Below are positions 42,016 through 54,405 of a stretch of DNA of 64,000 nucleotides, one piece after another. A program made the position numbers and the translations under genes. Numbering within the stretch: the first letter of the stretch is position 1; each line of letters opens with the position of its first letter. The stretch is from Ceratodon purpureus (Eukaryota; Streptophyta; Bryopsida; Pseudoditrichales; Ditrichaceae): contig CM026432.1 in NCBI GenBank assembly GCA_014871385.1, positions 2,072,150 to 2,136,149 on the forward strand, read 5' to 3'. The notes below the pieces were generated by a model. The model searched no databases. It was not told where the DNA came from and saw only the letters and a program-made list of their open reading frames with translations.

Positions 42016-44385
42016 GTAAGGTGTAAAGGATTTATAGAATTAGGGTTTCAAATGAAAACAAGTTGTCTCCGCTTTATATGCCTGAATAATTGATTTAAAC
42101 CAAAAGTTTGAGGTTGAAGACCAATCGAGGTTACCTGGGTGTTATTGTATTCGGAGGTCAAAAGAACAAATTGACTATTTTTGTGATTGGAAGAGAGCTC
42201 AGAGAGAGGACCTTGAGAGTCCTCACATGAATAGGGTTACAAATGGTGCAGAGTGTGTCCCTCCTTTATATATAGGTACCCCGATTTACGGATCTAGAAC
42301 CATGATGTAAATGTAGAAAACGTCACTAGGTAAGCAATGTAGACGTAATAATTGTGAAGATACTATTTGTTAATGCAAGAAAAATTACATAAAATTTATA
42401 CAAAAGAATGGAGATGCAGACGTTGATGACATAGTAACATCCATTTCAAGGGTTGTATTAATGTATAAATTTTAAAGATCAAAATATAGCTTATTGAATT
42501 AATACAAATATTTAACTATAATATAAGAATTTGGAAAAACATTGTATTACATGATTACTAAATTTATTTTCAGTTTATTTGTTTGAGATTCTATTTTAGA
42601 TATATATTTGAACATATATATCATGTTTTTTTGATGCAGGAATTTAAAAAAATCTCTGAAGAATATAGGTTTTATTTCTTTAAATTAAACAAGGCGTGTC
42701 GGACCTCAAAGTTCAATTACAAATACAAAACTCAGAGAAAGTTGAAACTAAAGTGTAGGGTTCAAGGTAGGAGTATGAGCCTATACAAGTAGAGAAAGAA
42801 GTGCATCAAATCAACAACTTAAAAGTTAAGGCTCTACATTTCTAGGGTTTTATGGTCCAGAAATTTTGTAACAATTTTGCAATATAAATACAAGTTTCAT
42901 CATCAATGTATGTTGTGATACATTACCAATATAATTGTTCAATTGTGAATTTATAGTTGTATGCATCTTAACAATTTTGTCGCAATTAAATAATTTTGTT
43001 GATAAATTTGTAAAGATAGATATTCTAGCACTAGTTGATGACTAAAATATTTTTGAAATGATCGTGAGTTATTGCAAGGGAGCTGAACGTGAAATGGCAC
43101 GAAGCTCTCAAATATACTACTTTTGCTTCTTTTAGCTATAGTTATCAAAATCACAATATCAAAGATAAAATTGATGTTGAACTTTGTATCCTATGAATTG
43201 CAATTTGTGATTCCATTGTATATTATTCTTGTGAAGATGCTCCAACACCCATCTTTAAATCAAAATCAAAAGGCAAACCAATATCCACATCTTTTTCAAA
43301 CAAAATCATTCAAATACTCTACATTTTTTATCAAGCATTTACCTTAACTATCCTTTCAAAACTTGTATAGATCTTATCAATTATTTGCGTCAACTATAAT
43401 AATAAACAACTATTTTCATGAACTAGAAAATTATGTATTGTAATGAAAAAACAACTTAACTAGCTATATGCTCAGTTGGATTTCTCAAGTGGTATATCTG
43501 ATGCATGACTGGGCTAAATGTTAAATGAACACTTTCTTTGTATCTTTGAATAGATAATAAATTAGAAAAATAAATCAAATAATAATGCATTGTGATTTCT
43601 ACCTTTTTTTTATCAGGCTGTAAAGTTATGATAAATCTATCAAATCTCATTATTGTATTTCCAAACTAATAATTTCATGAATTCTCGTGTCTCATTAAAG
43701 TCCAAACATTGAGACCGTGTGTATCCAGAGATCCCTTAATACAAATAGTTGACACACAATTTTAAGCTTTTAGATGATCTTTTCTGCATTTGAGGTAAAC
43801 CAATGAAATGTAGCTTGACAAATATATTTTTCACTCCAATTTAAAATTTTGAAAAATACCTAAAATTAATTAATTTAATGCTAGTGTAAAATGAAGGTGT
43901 ATAACCATGGATACTACTAGAATTTCCATAGTTTTCTGTTTTTGCTCAATATTTTTGATAGAAAACATACCCTTTAACCATGGTACCTAGTATAAGGTTC
44001 TTGGTTGCTATATACATCTATGGTAATTATTTTATAACTTTTTAGTATAATCTATATTTTTTATATGGATTATCTTTGTTTGTTTTCATTTGAAATATAT
44101 ATTAATTACATAATAAAACCATTAATTTTTATAAATTTATTGTTTGTAAATAACATGTGTATTTAGCTTATAAAAATTTATTGTTTGTAAATAACATGTG
44201 TAACTCAGAATTGGTATATACAACCACTTAAGTGTAAATCATAGATACTTTCAAACCCACATAAAGATTTATAAAGGAAGTACAACCTTTAGGTTGATTT
44301 GTTTGAACTTTAGATAAGACTGACTTGAAACGGTTAAAATAAAAGTGAAGATTAGAACAGAATTTGAGCCCATATATCCAACAAA
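42016..44385. other. AT-rich intergenic DNA
   Basis: No supported gene in 2.4 kb. A ~35-bp direct repeat (TTTATTGTTTGTAAATAACA, from about 44136 and 44178) is the only structure seen. Confidence 0.4.
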
Positions 44386-44689
44386 TTAACCCCTAATCGG
44401 CCAAAGTCCTAGAATGGGCGTTTTTGGATATTGGGCAGGTTCCTAAGGAGTCAATTTAAATTGAAATTTTTTGAAATTTTTGTGGAAATAAGTCTTTTAG
44501 AGAGCTTTTGGAGATTTTTTATTTTTTTTTATTTTTATGTCGGACGTAAAAGTTATGGATGACTGAGTAGAAAATGCTGCTCCCAGGGAAGGGCGGGCAG
44601 AGCAATCCTCCAATGAGGTTGAAGGAGCTTCTTTGACTTTTCAATGGGGTTAGGGTTTAGGGAGGGGATTTTAGAGGGAATATTGAAGG

Positions 44690-44990
44690 GCCAAGAATGT
44701 GGGCGAGGGAAATGAGGAAGGGCCCGGTTCAAGGGCAGGGTCAACAAAGGGCTGGGTCGGGGCTGTCGGGGGAGAAGCCAGGGCGGGGGTTGGGGAGCGG
44801 GGGCGGGGACGGGTGCTGCAAGGTCGGCTTAACTGGGGAAAGACCAGGGCGGGGGTTGAGGATCAGGGGCGGGACTTGGGCAGGGAGCCGCCTGTGAACA
44901 GTACCGTGTGCACTGTTCAGTGTCAACTGCGCCCACAGTGGACAGTGCGCAGTGCACACTACACTGTGCACGGGTTGTTCCTCCACTGCG
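44690..44990 (+). repeat. G-rich subterminal block plus imperfect palindrome
   Basis: Many GGGCGGGG-type runs on the plus strand to 44890, then an imperfect inverted repeat built of GTGCACTG/CAGTGCAC words at 44905-44975. It could be a promoter or a transposase-binding region of the piggyBac element; G-quadruplex formation is possible. Confidence 0.45.
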
Positions 44991-45577
44991 TTTTGTAAAT
45001 TGTTTTTTAAACTCACAGCATTACCAGAAGAGAGTTCACACACTAAACCAGAGAATCAACTCATAGATTGAACAAATCACAAAACCAGTAAATCACTAAA
45101 GTGGAAACAACCAATTACAGAATGAAATTGGACTCAATCACCTTGATGAAGTCTAACTTAGATAAATTTATGTGCAAACTTTGCATAGTATTCCATAAAG
45201 ACCTTTTCTTGTTGCAACCTTGTCAAAGCCATAAATCATCCTTCCACCAACTAGATGTGTGTAAAATACCACACAACAATGTAATGAAACTAAATATGAA
45301 ATAAAAAATAACACCTACCTCTTCAAACATGGACTTTCTCAACATATACATGTGTATATAACTTGGGCTCAAAGAAGTCTATTGCAACATTGATAGTGCA
45401 ACATAGTCATAAGCTTTTGCAATTACAATCACAGTGAGATGCCTAGAAGGAGATCATGGAGGGGGAAATAGGTATGTCAAGCATTTTCATTTTCTACTTA
45501 CAACTTGAAAGTTCTCTACTAACTTCAAATTAGTACTTACTAACACATGTTCTTCTTGAGTTTTATAGGAGAGCTTC

Positions 45578-45904
45578 TTGGAGGCTCCAAGAAGGAGCTC
45601 AAGGTTGCAATCCCACCAAGCATCCACAAGTTCGGATCTCCTTCTACCCTCCTCACCTTCACCACTACCTCCACCTCCTTCTCCAACTCCACCTCCAAAA
45701 CCTCCCTCACCTCATCCTCCAAAATTTGCAAAGGTAGGAGAAGAGTTACATGCATTGTTAGAAGCAAGAATTGCACAAACTAACCCTGTTTTTCAAGATT
45801 CTCAAAATACTTTTGAGAATGAGGGGAGGGAGTGCTCATGTGAAATTTACTGTGAAGATAGCTTTCATGAGGGAGATTATGCCTATGAGGAGGAGAGGAC
45901 CTAG
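45578..45904 (+). CDS. Upstream ORF in the piggyBac element
   Basis: A 108-residue frame with a Pro/Ser-rich first half and a short helical stretch (KVGEELHALLEARIAQ), ending in an acidic tail (EGDYAYEEERT). It is preceded by a splice-acceptor-like TTTTATAG, with a plausible donor GTATGT at 45471, so it may be an exon. It could be a leader exon of the transposase gene or a separate accessory protein. I do not recognise it. Confidence 0.3.
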   Translation: MEAPRRSSRLQSHQASTSSDLLLPSSPSPLPPPPSPTPPPKPPSPHPPKFAKVGEELHALLEARIAQTNPVFQDSQNTFENEGRECSCEIYCEDSFHEGDYAYEEERT

Positions 45905-46483
45905 GAGGACTTATGGTGGCGTGAAGAATCTAGTTATGACATCCACAAATTCAATGCAAACACTCACAAGAGAGTGAAGAAAAAAAATAGAGAAGGGCTC
46001 CTCCCAGTCGAAGCTCTGGACGCTGCTACTGAACTGGTTGCGGGAGGAGAAGGGCGGGGAGATACAAGGCCAATGGCTCCTAATTCGAGCTGGCTGGAGG
46101 ATGGCGGGGAGGGACTCCGAGCCCGCGAGCATGGCGGGACATCAATCAGGGAGAGGGCGGAATAGTAGAGGAGTAGGGTGAAGGCCTCGGGATTGGGGGG
46201 GGACATGCAGTGGGGAGGAGGCCACGAGGGCGACGAGAGAGCCCATGGCCACATGGACGGGGAGGGGTTACAGATGGATGGGCTTGGGGACAGCAGGGAG
46301 TGGAGTAGAGGGGGCGGGCCCGGCGGGGATTTACAGGCTGGATGTCGCGTGGAGTGAGGGAGCGGGGAAGGACGAGACATGGAGCGAGGGAATGGGGAGG
46401 GAGGGAGTTAGGAGCGAGGAAACCGTGAGGAAGGGAGCTGAGATCGAGGGGGCAGGGAGGGGGGGAGCGGGGAGGGAGCGGAG

Positions 46484-48515
46484 GTGGGTGGAGCCTGCGG
46501 GGTTGTTGGGCAGCATGGCCACGGGAGTGATACACCACACATGATGGGGGAGGAAGAACAGAGTGAATGTATGGGCGAGGGAAGGGAGGGAGTTCAGACT
46601 GGGGGCTTTGTTATGGACAATGGAGGGGAGTATGTGGGTGGGGGTTTGTTTCAAAGACATATGGGTGGGGAGAATGGAGTGACTCCTAGGAGAAGACAAA
46701 GGTACAATGTTTTTGTACCACCAACATTAGAAAGTTATAGTGATGATTTTGAGAGCGATGGATATTTGAGTGGAGAAGATGACGATGGAGAAGAATTAGG
46801 AGATTGCAATAGCACAAAGTATTTGTTCCGAGATGCAACGTGGAAAAAGACCCATTACACTTATGATCCAAAGCCTCAAGATTTCAATTGTACTTCGGCC
46901 TCAAATATTTTTTGGAGATGCTTTCCTACTATGTTACAATTGTTCGAGATATTTTGGGCACGTAATATTGTACGCAACATTGTTAGAGAAACGAATCGGT
47001 ATGCAACGGCCGTGGATACGGATGGAAATACTATGGATGGTGCGGGATTGGTGGAATTTACGGAGGCCGAGTTCAAGGCATTTATGGCAATATGGTTATA
47101 CATGGGTATGAAGCGTCAACCAAATTATGAGTCTTATTGGCATTATCGAGGGTCAATTTATCATTGCTCCATTATTTCCAGAATTATGACTCGTACTCGT
47201 TTCAAGGTTTTGATGAAGTGTTTACATATCACTAATCCGGCTAATTATGTTCGTGAGAAGGAATTGCCGGGTTATGATAAATTGGGCCAAACTAGATGGT
47301 TGATAGAGTGCATTCGTGACAATTGCAAGAAGGTGTGGACTTTAGGAGAATATTGTACCATCGATGAGATGATGATATGGTATAAAGGATCGTATTGTCC
47401 CTTGAGACAATATATGCCTCAAAAACTACGAAAGTGTGGCATCAAGGTATGGTGTTTAGCTTATTCCAAAATAAAATATGTTTGGAATTTCGAGATTTGT
47501 TGTGGTATAACCCAAGTTGTAGAAGAGGAGCGACGGATTGCAAGAGGGGAACCTAAATTAGCGCACAATGTTGTTTTGAATTTGACAAATGACATCGGAG
47601 GTAAAGGGCATGTCATTGTTATGGACAACTTTTTCACAAGCGTTGGACTTTTTAGAGAATTATTATCGAGGTCGATTTATGCAACCGGGACAATACGCTC
47701 GAATAGGATTGGTGTGCCTATTGTGTTAAGAAATACAAAAGCATATAAAGGAGAAGAACAAAGTTGGATGGATTGGAGAATGCACGAGTCAAGGTCTATG
47801 GCTCCCGTAGTATGGAAAGACAAGAAACCGGTTTTACTTTTATCTATTCATTCACAACCAACTATTAGTCCCGGATTGCATGTTCCAACGGTACCACGTC
47901 GAAATGGAGCTATTCGAGAAGATATTCCAATATCGCCTATGCATTTGGAGTATACAACTCATATGCGGGGAGTTGATGTTGCCGATCAACTCCGGGCATC
48001 TTATTGCACTCAAAATCGTTCCCATAAATGGTGGCATCGTGTCTTCTTTTTTTTACTTGATATGACCGTTGTCAATATGTTTCTAATTTATGTTGGCAAA
48101 TGCAAGAACTCTTTGCCGGTTCGCAAACGTATGACTCATCTTCAATTTAGGACAAAGCTATGTGAGGCATTATTGCAAAATTGGAGAGTACAAGAAGAAG
48201 ATGACTTTTTATCTCCAACACAAGCTCACCGATATTGCTATCATGTTTATGTCAAGAGAAGAAATCCTTGTGTGGAATGCAATAGGTCAAAACAGAAGAA
48301 TGGGAAAAGACCACATTTTTATTATCCTTCATGTGAGAACAAGTTCATGTGCTTCAAAGGTGAAAACTCATGCTTCCAAAAATATCATGATGGTCTTCGT
48401 CGTCAACGCCTTCATAATGTAAGTTTTATGCAAATTCATGTATTTATATGCCTAATTTTTTTAATCCTTTTTTGAAAGATTATTGTGTTTCATTTTGTAG
48501 TTGCCCTACTTCTAA
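46484..48515 (+). CDS. piggyBac transposase (DDE_Tnp_1_7)
   Basis: The main exon is 46484-48418. A strong donor AAT|GTAAGT and an acceptor TTTTGTAG at 48500 give an 82-bp intron and a five-codon last exon (48501-48515, ending LPYF). Without splicing the frame runs on to 48475. The catalytic aspartates are D294 (TIDEMM), D381 (VMDNFF) and D498 with D501 (GVDVADQ), reproducing the spacing of the piggyBac D268/D346/D447/D450 set. The end is a cysteine-rich zinc finger region (NPCVECNRSK, PSCENKFMCFKG) used by piggyBac enzymes to bind their inverted repeats. The first ~65 residues lie in G-rich DNA and are Gly-rich, so the real start may be the ATG of MGEEEQSECM or an upstream exon. The enzyme performs precise TTAA cut-and-paste transposition. 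Confidence 0.92.
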
Positions 48516-48779
48516 GTTGTTTGATTTTTTCCGTTCAATTTTTGGAAATAATTATTGTTAGGTTTATGAAGTTTTTACAATGTGTAATTGAAAGTGGGGC
48601 ATGTATAAAGAATTCGGAAAGAATTACACTCATTTCAAAGTTAATTATATTCAAATAAATTAAAATATTTTTAAACATAAAATAATAATAAAATTTTAAA
48701 AAACTTGAGAAAAAAAAAAATAGTGACAGAGACTGCACTGAGAGTTGTGAGAAAACTGACAGTGGAGGAGTTTTTGGGA

Positions 48780-49080
48780 CACATGCAATGGGGGGGAATG
48801 GGGGGGAGGGGAGGCGTACAAGGAGCGGGGACGGCAAGCCCAGAAACAGGGGCGGGGCGGGATCAGAGGCCGAGCGGGCCCCAAGGCTAGGGCGGGCTAG
48901 GAGAGGAAGGCGGGTTGTGTTGAGACAGCGAGGGAAAGGGGCTGCGGGACTTTGGCGGGGAGGGCAGAGCGGGTTGCGGGGAGCAAGGGCGGGGAGGGAC
49001 CGGGTACCGGGATGGTTGGGGAGCAGGTTGGGGTCGGGGAGGCCGGGGAGGATTAGGGGAAGGGGTGTGGATAATCAGAG
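48780..49080 (+). repeat. G-rich right subterminal block
   Basis: A run of GGGG clusters (GGGGGGAATGGGGGGGAGGG and many GGCGGG words) on the same strand as the left block. Symmetry of composition at both ends, on one strand only, is unusual for transposon ends. Confidence 0.4.
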
Positions 49081-49717
49081 GACTGTATAGTGGCTGGGGG
49101 TCCAGTGGGGACGCCTGGGAATTGGCCTCCATTCCCTGCCTACATCAAAATTTTCCTTCACATCCAATCTCTTATTTGAAATTCAATATTTTTGAAAAAA
49201 AAATTTGGGAAAAAATAACTTCACATAAAGATTAGTGTGTTTACCGTATGGATTGTAAAATTTCCAAAATCTATGAGAGCTATAATAATTTTCTCCTTGA
49301 ACAGGCAAATGTAAACCGTGACTCCTATTTTTTTTGCAAAGTGTTTTTGTATATGTTACATTCATCTTCTAATCCTCAATTTTTTTGTACATGTACCTAA
49401 GAGGGTTATCTTCCCAAATTTCCAGAACCGCCAACTTCTGTAGTGGAGAATTTTAATCTACAAGTGGTCAAACGTTGTTATTTGTCTTGAGCAATACTAA
49501 AAAAAAGTTTTTTAGTAAGTTCAAATGCTATAATCTTTCGATCTATGTGGTCAAAAATGCCAATTTTTTTTTTTAAGTTAACAAAGCAGTCTTGTTTGAG
49601 ATCCTACGGTTAAAAGATGAAAACTCACTATTTCATTTTCCCAAGTATTTATTGCAATAGAAATGGTAACTTTTGACAGTTTTTGGAGGATTCAAGTCTT
49701 GGCCGATTAGGGGTTAA

Positions 49718-50352
49718 CAAACCATGTCAAAATATCAATGAATCTGATAAACTCGATAACATAAAAAATGGTTTATTCCCACAACTTATATGTCCATAAG
49801 TTGTGAAAAAACCTGGTTATAAACAATAATTCTAGTACCTAATGTCACAACTATCAAATCATGAAACCACAAGCTTGTTTTCAACATTGTCTTAAATTTG
49901 ACCTTTTAATATAGAATACCCCCTAAAAAAGTTGATTTATGATACAAGGCAACACCAAACTGCCCTTTGTCACCTACTGTCATAATACAATGCCATAGTT
50001 CTTTTTATTTGCACAACATGACATCATCAATAAGTGAAATAGTAAATAGTTTCAGTCCTGGCAGATAAAACTTCACCTCGTTATCATTTTTATCCTTAAT
50101 CCTTGTAAAGAAAATACAATCCATTCAATAAAAATAACTAATGCAATATTAAAAGTACATTGCAGATTACATTTTAAAATAATAAAAATGATGAATTGCA
50201 TACCTACCATGATAGCCAAATGAAATGAAAAAGCCATATGATACATCATTTGTATCTGTATGGATCTTACAATAATAATTCCTAGTAATACACATTGTTG
50301 TGAAAGGTATATTAATAAGGCAGAAATTATCATCACCATGGATGCCTTATAC
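49718..50352. other. Intergenic, nothing seen
   Basis: AT-rich, immediately right of the piggyBac element. It may contain further exons of the broken gene to the right (minus strand), which I could not resolve. Confidence 0.3.
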
Positions 50353-51559
50353 CTTTAATACATTCTCCAAATGTTCAAAAACATTCGGAAACAAGATCTT
50401 CAAATGATCACAAAGCATATTTATTGAATAATTAATACGATAGTAACAGTCTCGGACATTATGTCGAAACCTATAAAAACCATATACAAACATTAGCTTA
50501 TATTATTAAAATTGTAATGATAAAGATATTCATAAAAATGACATTTATCTAAATAAATCTACATTCAAAATCACAAGGCTTTTGATAATTACCTTCTAAT
50601 TTCTCTATAAGCATAGCAATGTCCAAAAGTCACAATTCTTGCATCATAATCTGCCCTTTTCATTTCACAATACTTTGTGGGACATCCTTTAGCCTCCAAA
50701 AAAGTACCAAGCTTGGTCATTGTTGTGAGGGCACTGGAAGTAAATCTACCATTCACAAGTAAGAAATGGTATCCGCATGCTCCAATTTCAATGCAAATGG
50801 TCGGAGCCGCAACCTCCTAGAAATCTCCAAGCTCCTTCTCCAAATCAAATTTTTCTGCCTAATACACCTTTGGCCTAACCTTGTGAATTCTAGAAATAGT
50901 GACAGGGTTTTCCTCCCCAGAATACTATGCCCTTGAAGTTTTCAAAGTGCCCGTGTATTTCTTCTCTGAACATACGAAATGCACATTTAATAAATTTTCC
51001 TTTAATTTTTTTGCATCCGTTGGAATTCCGGTCATCCTACACTCATTGCATGTATATTTTTTCCTACTAGGATCTAGAAAAAGATCAAGCTCTTCAAGAA
51101 ACGGAGTGCAAAGGTACAGCTTCTCAAACCGTACGTGAGTTTTCCCTATATAATGAACACCCATAATGCTCTCAGTATTAGGTACCAAGCAATCATAAAA
51201 ATAGCAGTTGTGTTTCAAAGGGTTATCAATCTCAAAGAGCTTCTTTTGCTGATCAGCTTGCTTTTCGGCCTTTGACCGATGTTTTTTTGCTTTCATGTAG
51301 ATAAAAAGTCAGGGATTAGATTTTCACATCATTTGTATATTTAAAAAAAGAAATATTCTAAACTTTATTACAAATACTACCCAACAACAAAGAAAGAGAA
51401 CACCTTAGAGCATCTTGTTGCACAGTGAGTAATGTCACAGAACAACTCAGGAAAAAGTGCATTCTTTCTAAATTGCCTAAAATCCACGACCGAAGTCAAA
51501 TCTAGGATATCAAGGCATCTTGTGACGATGTGAGGATATGTCACAAAGCCACTTAGCAC
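50353..51559 (-). pseudogene. Broken multi-exon gene, copy A
   Basis: Minus-strand exons can be followed: 51559-51404 (HIVTRCLDILD, FPELFCDITHCATRCSK), about 51296-50593, and 50470-50353 (NVRDCYYRINYSINMLCDHL). Splice sites are conserved GT-AG. Exon 2 carries YFYDCLVPNTESIMGVHYIG and a C-x2-C pair (YTCNECRMTG) that may bind metal. Three TAG codons (about 50925, 50859 and 50817) interrupt exon 2; at the same places copy B reads TGG, TGG and CAA/CAG-type codons, so these are G:C to A:T changes. I do not recognise the family; a plant gene or a transposon gene is possible. Confidence 0.55.
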
Positions 51560-51904
51560 TAATCCAAGGAAAGACTTTAGTTACGGAAGTCCTAAGTACA
51601 AATACTAAATACTAAATTCAGCGCTATATATCTCTCAAAGCCCAGAATTACAACAGTGTACAAGTATTTAATACTCAGCCGATACAACTCAATCCGGTCA
51701 GGCGATTCAGTACATACATAACATTGAACAAAGTTACAAATATCCAACTTGAAAGAGCAGAAAACAAGAAAACAAAATGACACTTATTACTCTAAAGCAA
51801 TAATCCTACCGCAATACACACATACTACTCTAAAACCGCTGAAGTAGAGAAATATGATATTTTGAACAATGTTGCAAGTACCCCTACAAAATGCACTGTA
51901 CTTG

Positions 51905-52065
51905 CAAAGAGCTCTACTAAAAAAATTCTACTCATCTTAGGCCGTCCAGAACAGGGACAGGTCCGTGATGACGCCCTCCGGCAGGTTACTCTATTGTCCT
52001 AACGAGCCCGACTCGCAGGTTGATTGACGTAAACCGGTTACCCTCAAGGTTCCTCGTAGACTGGT
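51905..52065. other. GC-rich insert between copies A and B
   Basis: GC content rises sharply at about 51940-52065 in an AT-rich neighbourhood, and homology between copies A and B stops here. It looks like a breakpoint or small insertion of unrelated DNA; no origin recognised. Confidence 0.35.
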
Positions 52066-53275
52066 AACCAAACTCCATCATAGTTGTGAGGGTACTGAAA
52101 CTAAACTTGTCATTGACAAATGAAAAATCTAACATACATGCACTTGATTCGATGTAGAGTGTAGGAGCTGCAAACTCTTGGAAATCTCTACACTACTTTT
52201 CGAAATTAAACTCCTCTACCCAATACACCTTTAGCTTAACATTGTGAACTCTAAAAATAATGACACGTTTTTTTGCAAGAGAATACCATGCCCCTAAAGA
52301 GTTCAAAGTGTTAGGATATTTCTTCTCTGAACACACAAAATGCACATTTAGTAAATATGATTTTAAACTTTTTACATCTGCTGGAATCCCTGTCTTCCCA
52401 CACCGACTGTAAGTGTATTTTTTTTTCTATTAGGATCTGGAAAAAAGCCATGATCTTCAAAGAACAGGATATACAAGTACAACTTCTCTAACCGTAAATG
52501 AGTTTCCCTGGAATAATGAACCCTTAAGGTGCTCTCAAAATTAGGTACCAAGCAATCACAAAAAAAATACTTGTGTTTGAAAGGATCTTCAATCCTTGAC
52601 CAAGTCTTTTTATGCCTTTCATCGGTGCCTTTTTAATCTCATGTAAATAAGAAGTCGGGGATTAGATTTTAATTTAGTTATAATTTATTTTTAAAACTAT
52701 AATAAAATTTGTTTCGAATGCTACCAATCAATAAAGAAAGACAATACTTTAGAGCATCTTGTTGTACTATGAGTATTGTCGTAGCATAACTCAGCAAAAA
52801 GTAAACTCTTTCTTAATTGCCTAAAATCTAAAATCAAAGTCCTATCTAAGATATTAAGGCATCTTGTGACAATGTGAGAATCAGTCACGCCGCCACTCAG
52901 CATTATCCTCAGACAAGTCTTTAGCTACAGAAGTTCTAAATATGATATGTGAAGATGCAAATGCTAAAATCAGCGCTATACAGCCCTCAAAGTCCATAAT
53001 TACAACACTGTACAAATATTAACTTCTCAGACTATACAATTCACTCCATTCAACACATAACATCAAACAAACCCATAGATATCTAACATGAAAGATCATT
53101 CAACAACAAAAGAAAAAAGAACTTACTAATCTGCAACAACAATCTTACCGCAAAACACCCTTCTATAAATATCACCACATAGCTGGATACAAACATTAGC
53201 TGTTAATAAAACCTCTTCGACAGAGGAACATACCTTTTTAAACAATGCTGCAGGTATTCCTACAAAATTCAGTAA
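52066..53275 (-). pseudogene. Broken multi-exon gene, copy B
   Basis: Parallel to copy A at an offset of about 1344 bp. The first exon, 52903 to about 52749, gives HIVTRCLNILDRTLILDF and HSTTRCSK, matching copy A. Exon 2 keeps Trp and Gln codons where copy A has TAG, but has its own stop (after VEEFNFEK) and a gap or frame break around 52420-52470. The similarity extends upstream through non-coding sequence to about 53275, so the duplication covers a whole ~1.2-kb block. Confidence 0.55.
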
Positions 53276-54401
53276 TTTACCAATTTAAAATATTGTACAA
53301 CTGAGATGATAATGAACGTAATGAATTATCTTTTGAACATACCCAACTTCTTCTTAAAGAAGTGAACAACTTGAACATTTTATCATCGGAGCAAGAAACT
53401 ACACCAACTCCCGCTGCAACATGTTCATCTCAATTGAAAGAACTTCAAAATTTTCAACTTCATTCTAAAATATCTAGACATTAGACTCAAATAACCACTA
53501 CCTTTTAAGTACACCAAGTCTTTTTGCTCGAACGAGTAACAAATGTTCCAAGAATGTGTTCCGATCAAACATCATTAATCAATTTTGTAAAAAAATTTGT
53601 ATTTATAATTTGTGTTGTGTAATTTCTACCTTGCAATGTTCTAATTCTAATTCTTTAAACAAAAATCTATTTTTTTGCTTCAATTGACCATGCTACATGA
53701 TTTTGCCCATATTTGATGTTGATTTGATGCACTTATTTCTCTACTTGTATGTGCTCATACTCCTACCATGAACTCTCATAATTCCCACAATTAAAAGTGA
53801 ATGTAAAGGTTAGGGATCAAATTGGAGAATAATGTAGAAGCTCTAGAGAGACTGTTCTATAGCAAGAAATGATACAATGACATATGGACCTCAAGACGGA
53901 AATCCACATCAAACAAAAAAACCCTAATTTATAGATCAAACATTATTTTTAATTTTCTTAGATTAATTTTTACTTTTAATACACATATTTTTGAATATTA
54001 ATATTCATTCTAAAGTAAGTCCCATCACTTAAACTATTCATAGTTGATAAAATAATAGATTTAATTTCATCATTTTGAAATAAATCCAGATATAATATAA
54101 TAATGGGCTTTTATATTGTGCATATGGTTCAGATTACACGATATGTACATACGTACTTAATTGTAAAATTATACTGTCATAATAATAAAGCTGACAAAGA
54201 AGAATAAAGCTGTCAGTTCCAGACGCAAACTTCTAGTCTTCATGTCCAATATTGATAACCAAGCTATGATATTGAGCTGAGAATCGATCCCTGGTCTCCA
54301 AGGTTATTCAGGCGCTCCCACATCAATGGGATCTCTGGGAACGCAGACGCTTCCAATGTTGGAAGCGTAGGCGTACCCTAAAGGTCCCTAAAAATTTAAA
54401 A
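53276..54401. other. AT-rich intergenic DNA
   Basis: No supported gene or repeat. Confidence 0.35.
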
Positions 54402-54405
54402 TTAA

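Larger units (their letters stand above)
44390..49713 (+). mobile_element. Complete piggyBac element, 5.3 kb
   Basis: TTAA flanks both ends (44386-44389 and 49714-49717). The inside ends are perfect 15-bp inverted repeats, CCCCTAATCGGCCAA. TTAA target sites and ends starting CCC are diagnostic for piggyBac, and the internal gene encodes a piggyBac transposase with all catalytic residues. The element also contains three G-rich blocks on the plus strand (44700-44890, 46010-46500, 48780-49080) and an upstream ORF of unknown role. Identical terminal repeats plus an open transposase imply a young, possibly autonomous copy. Confidence 0.95.
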
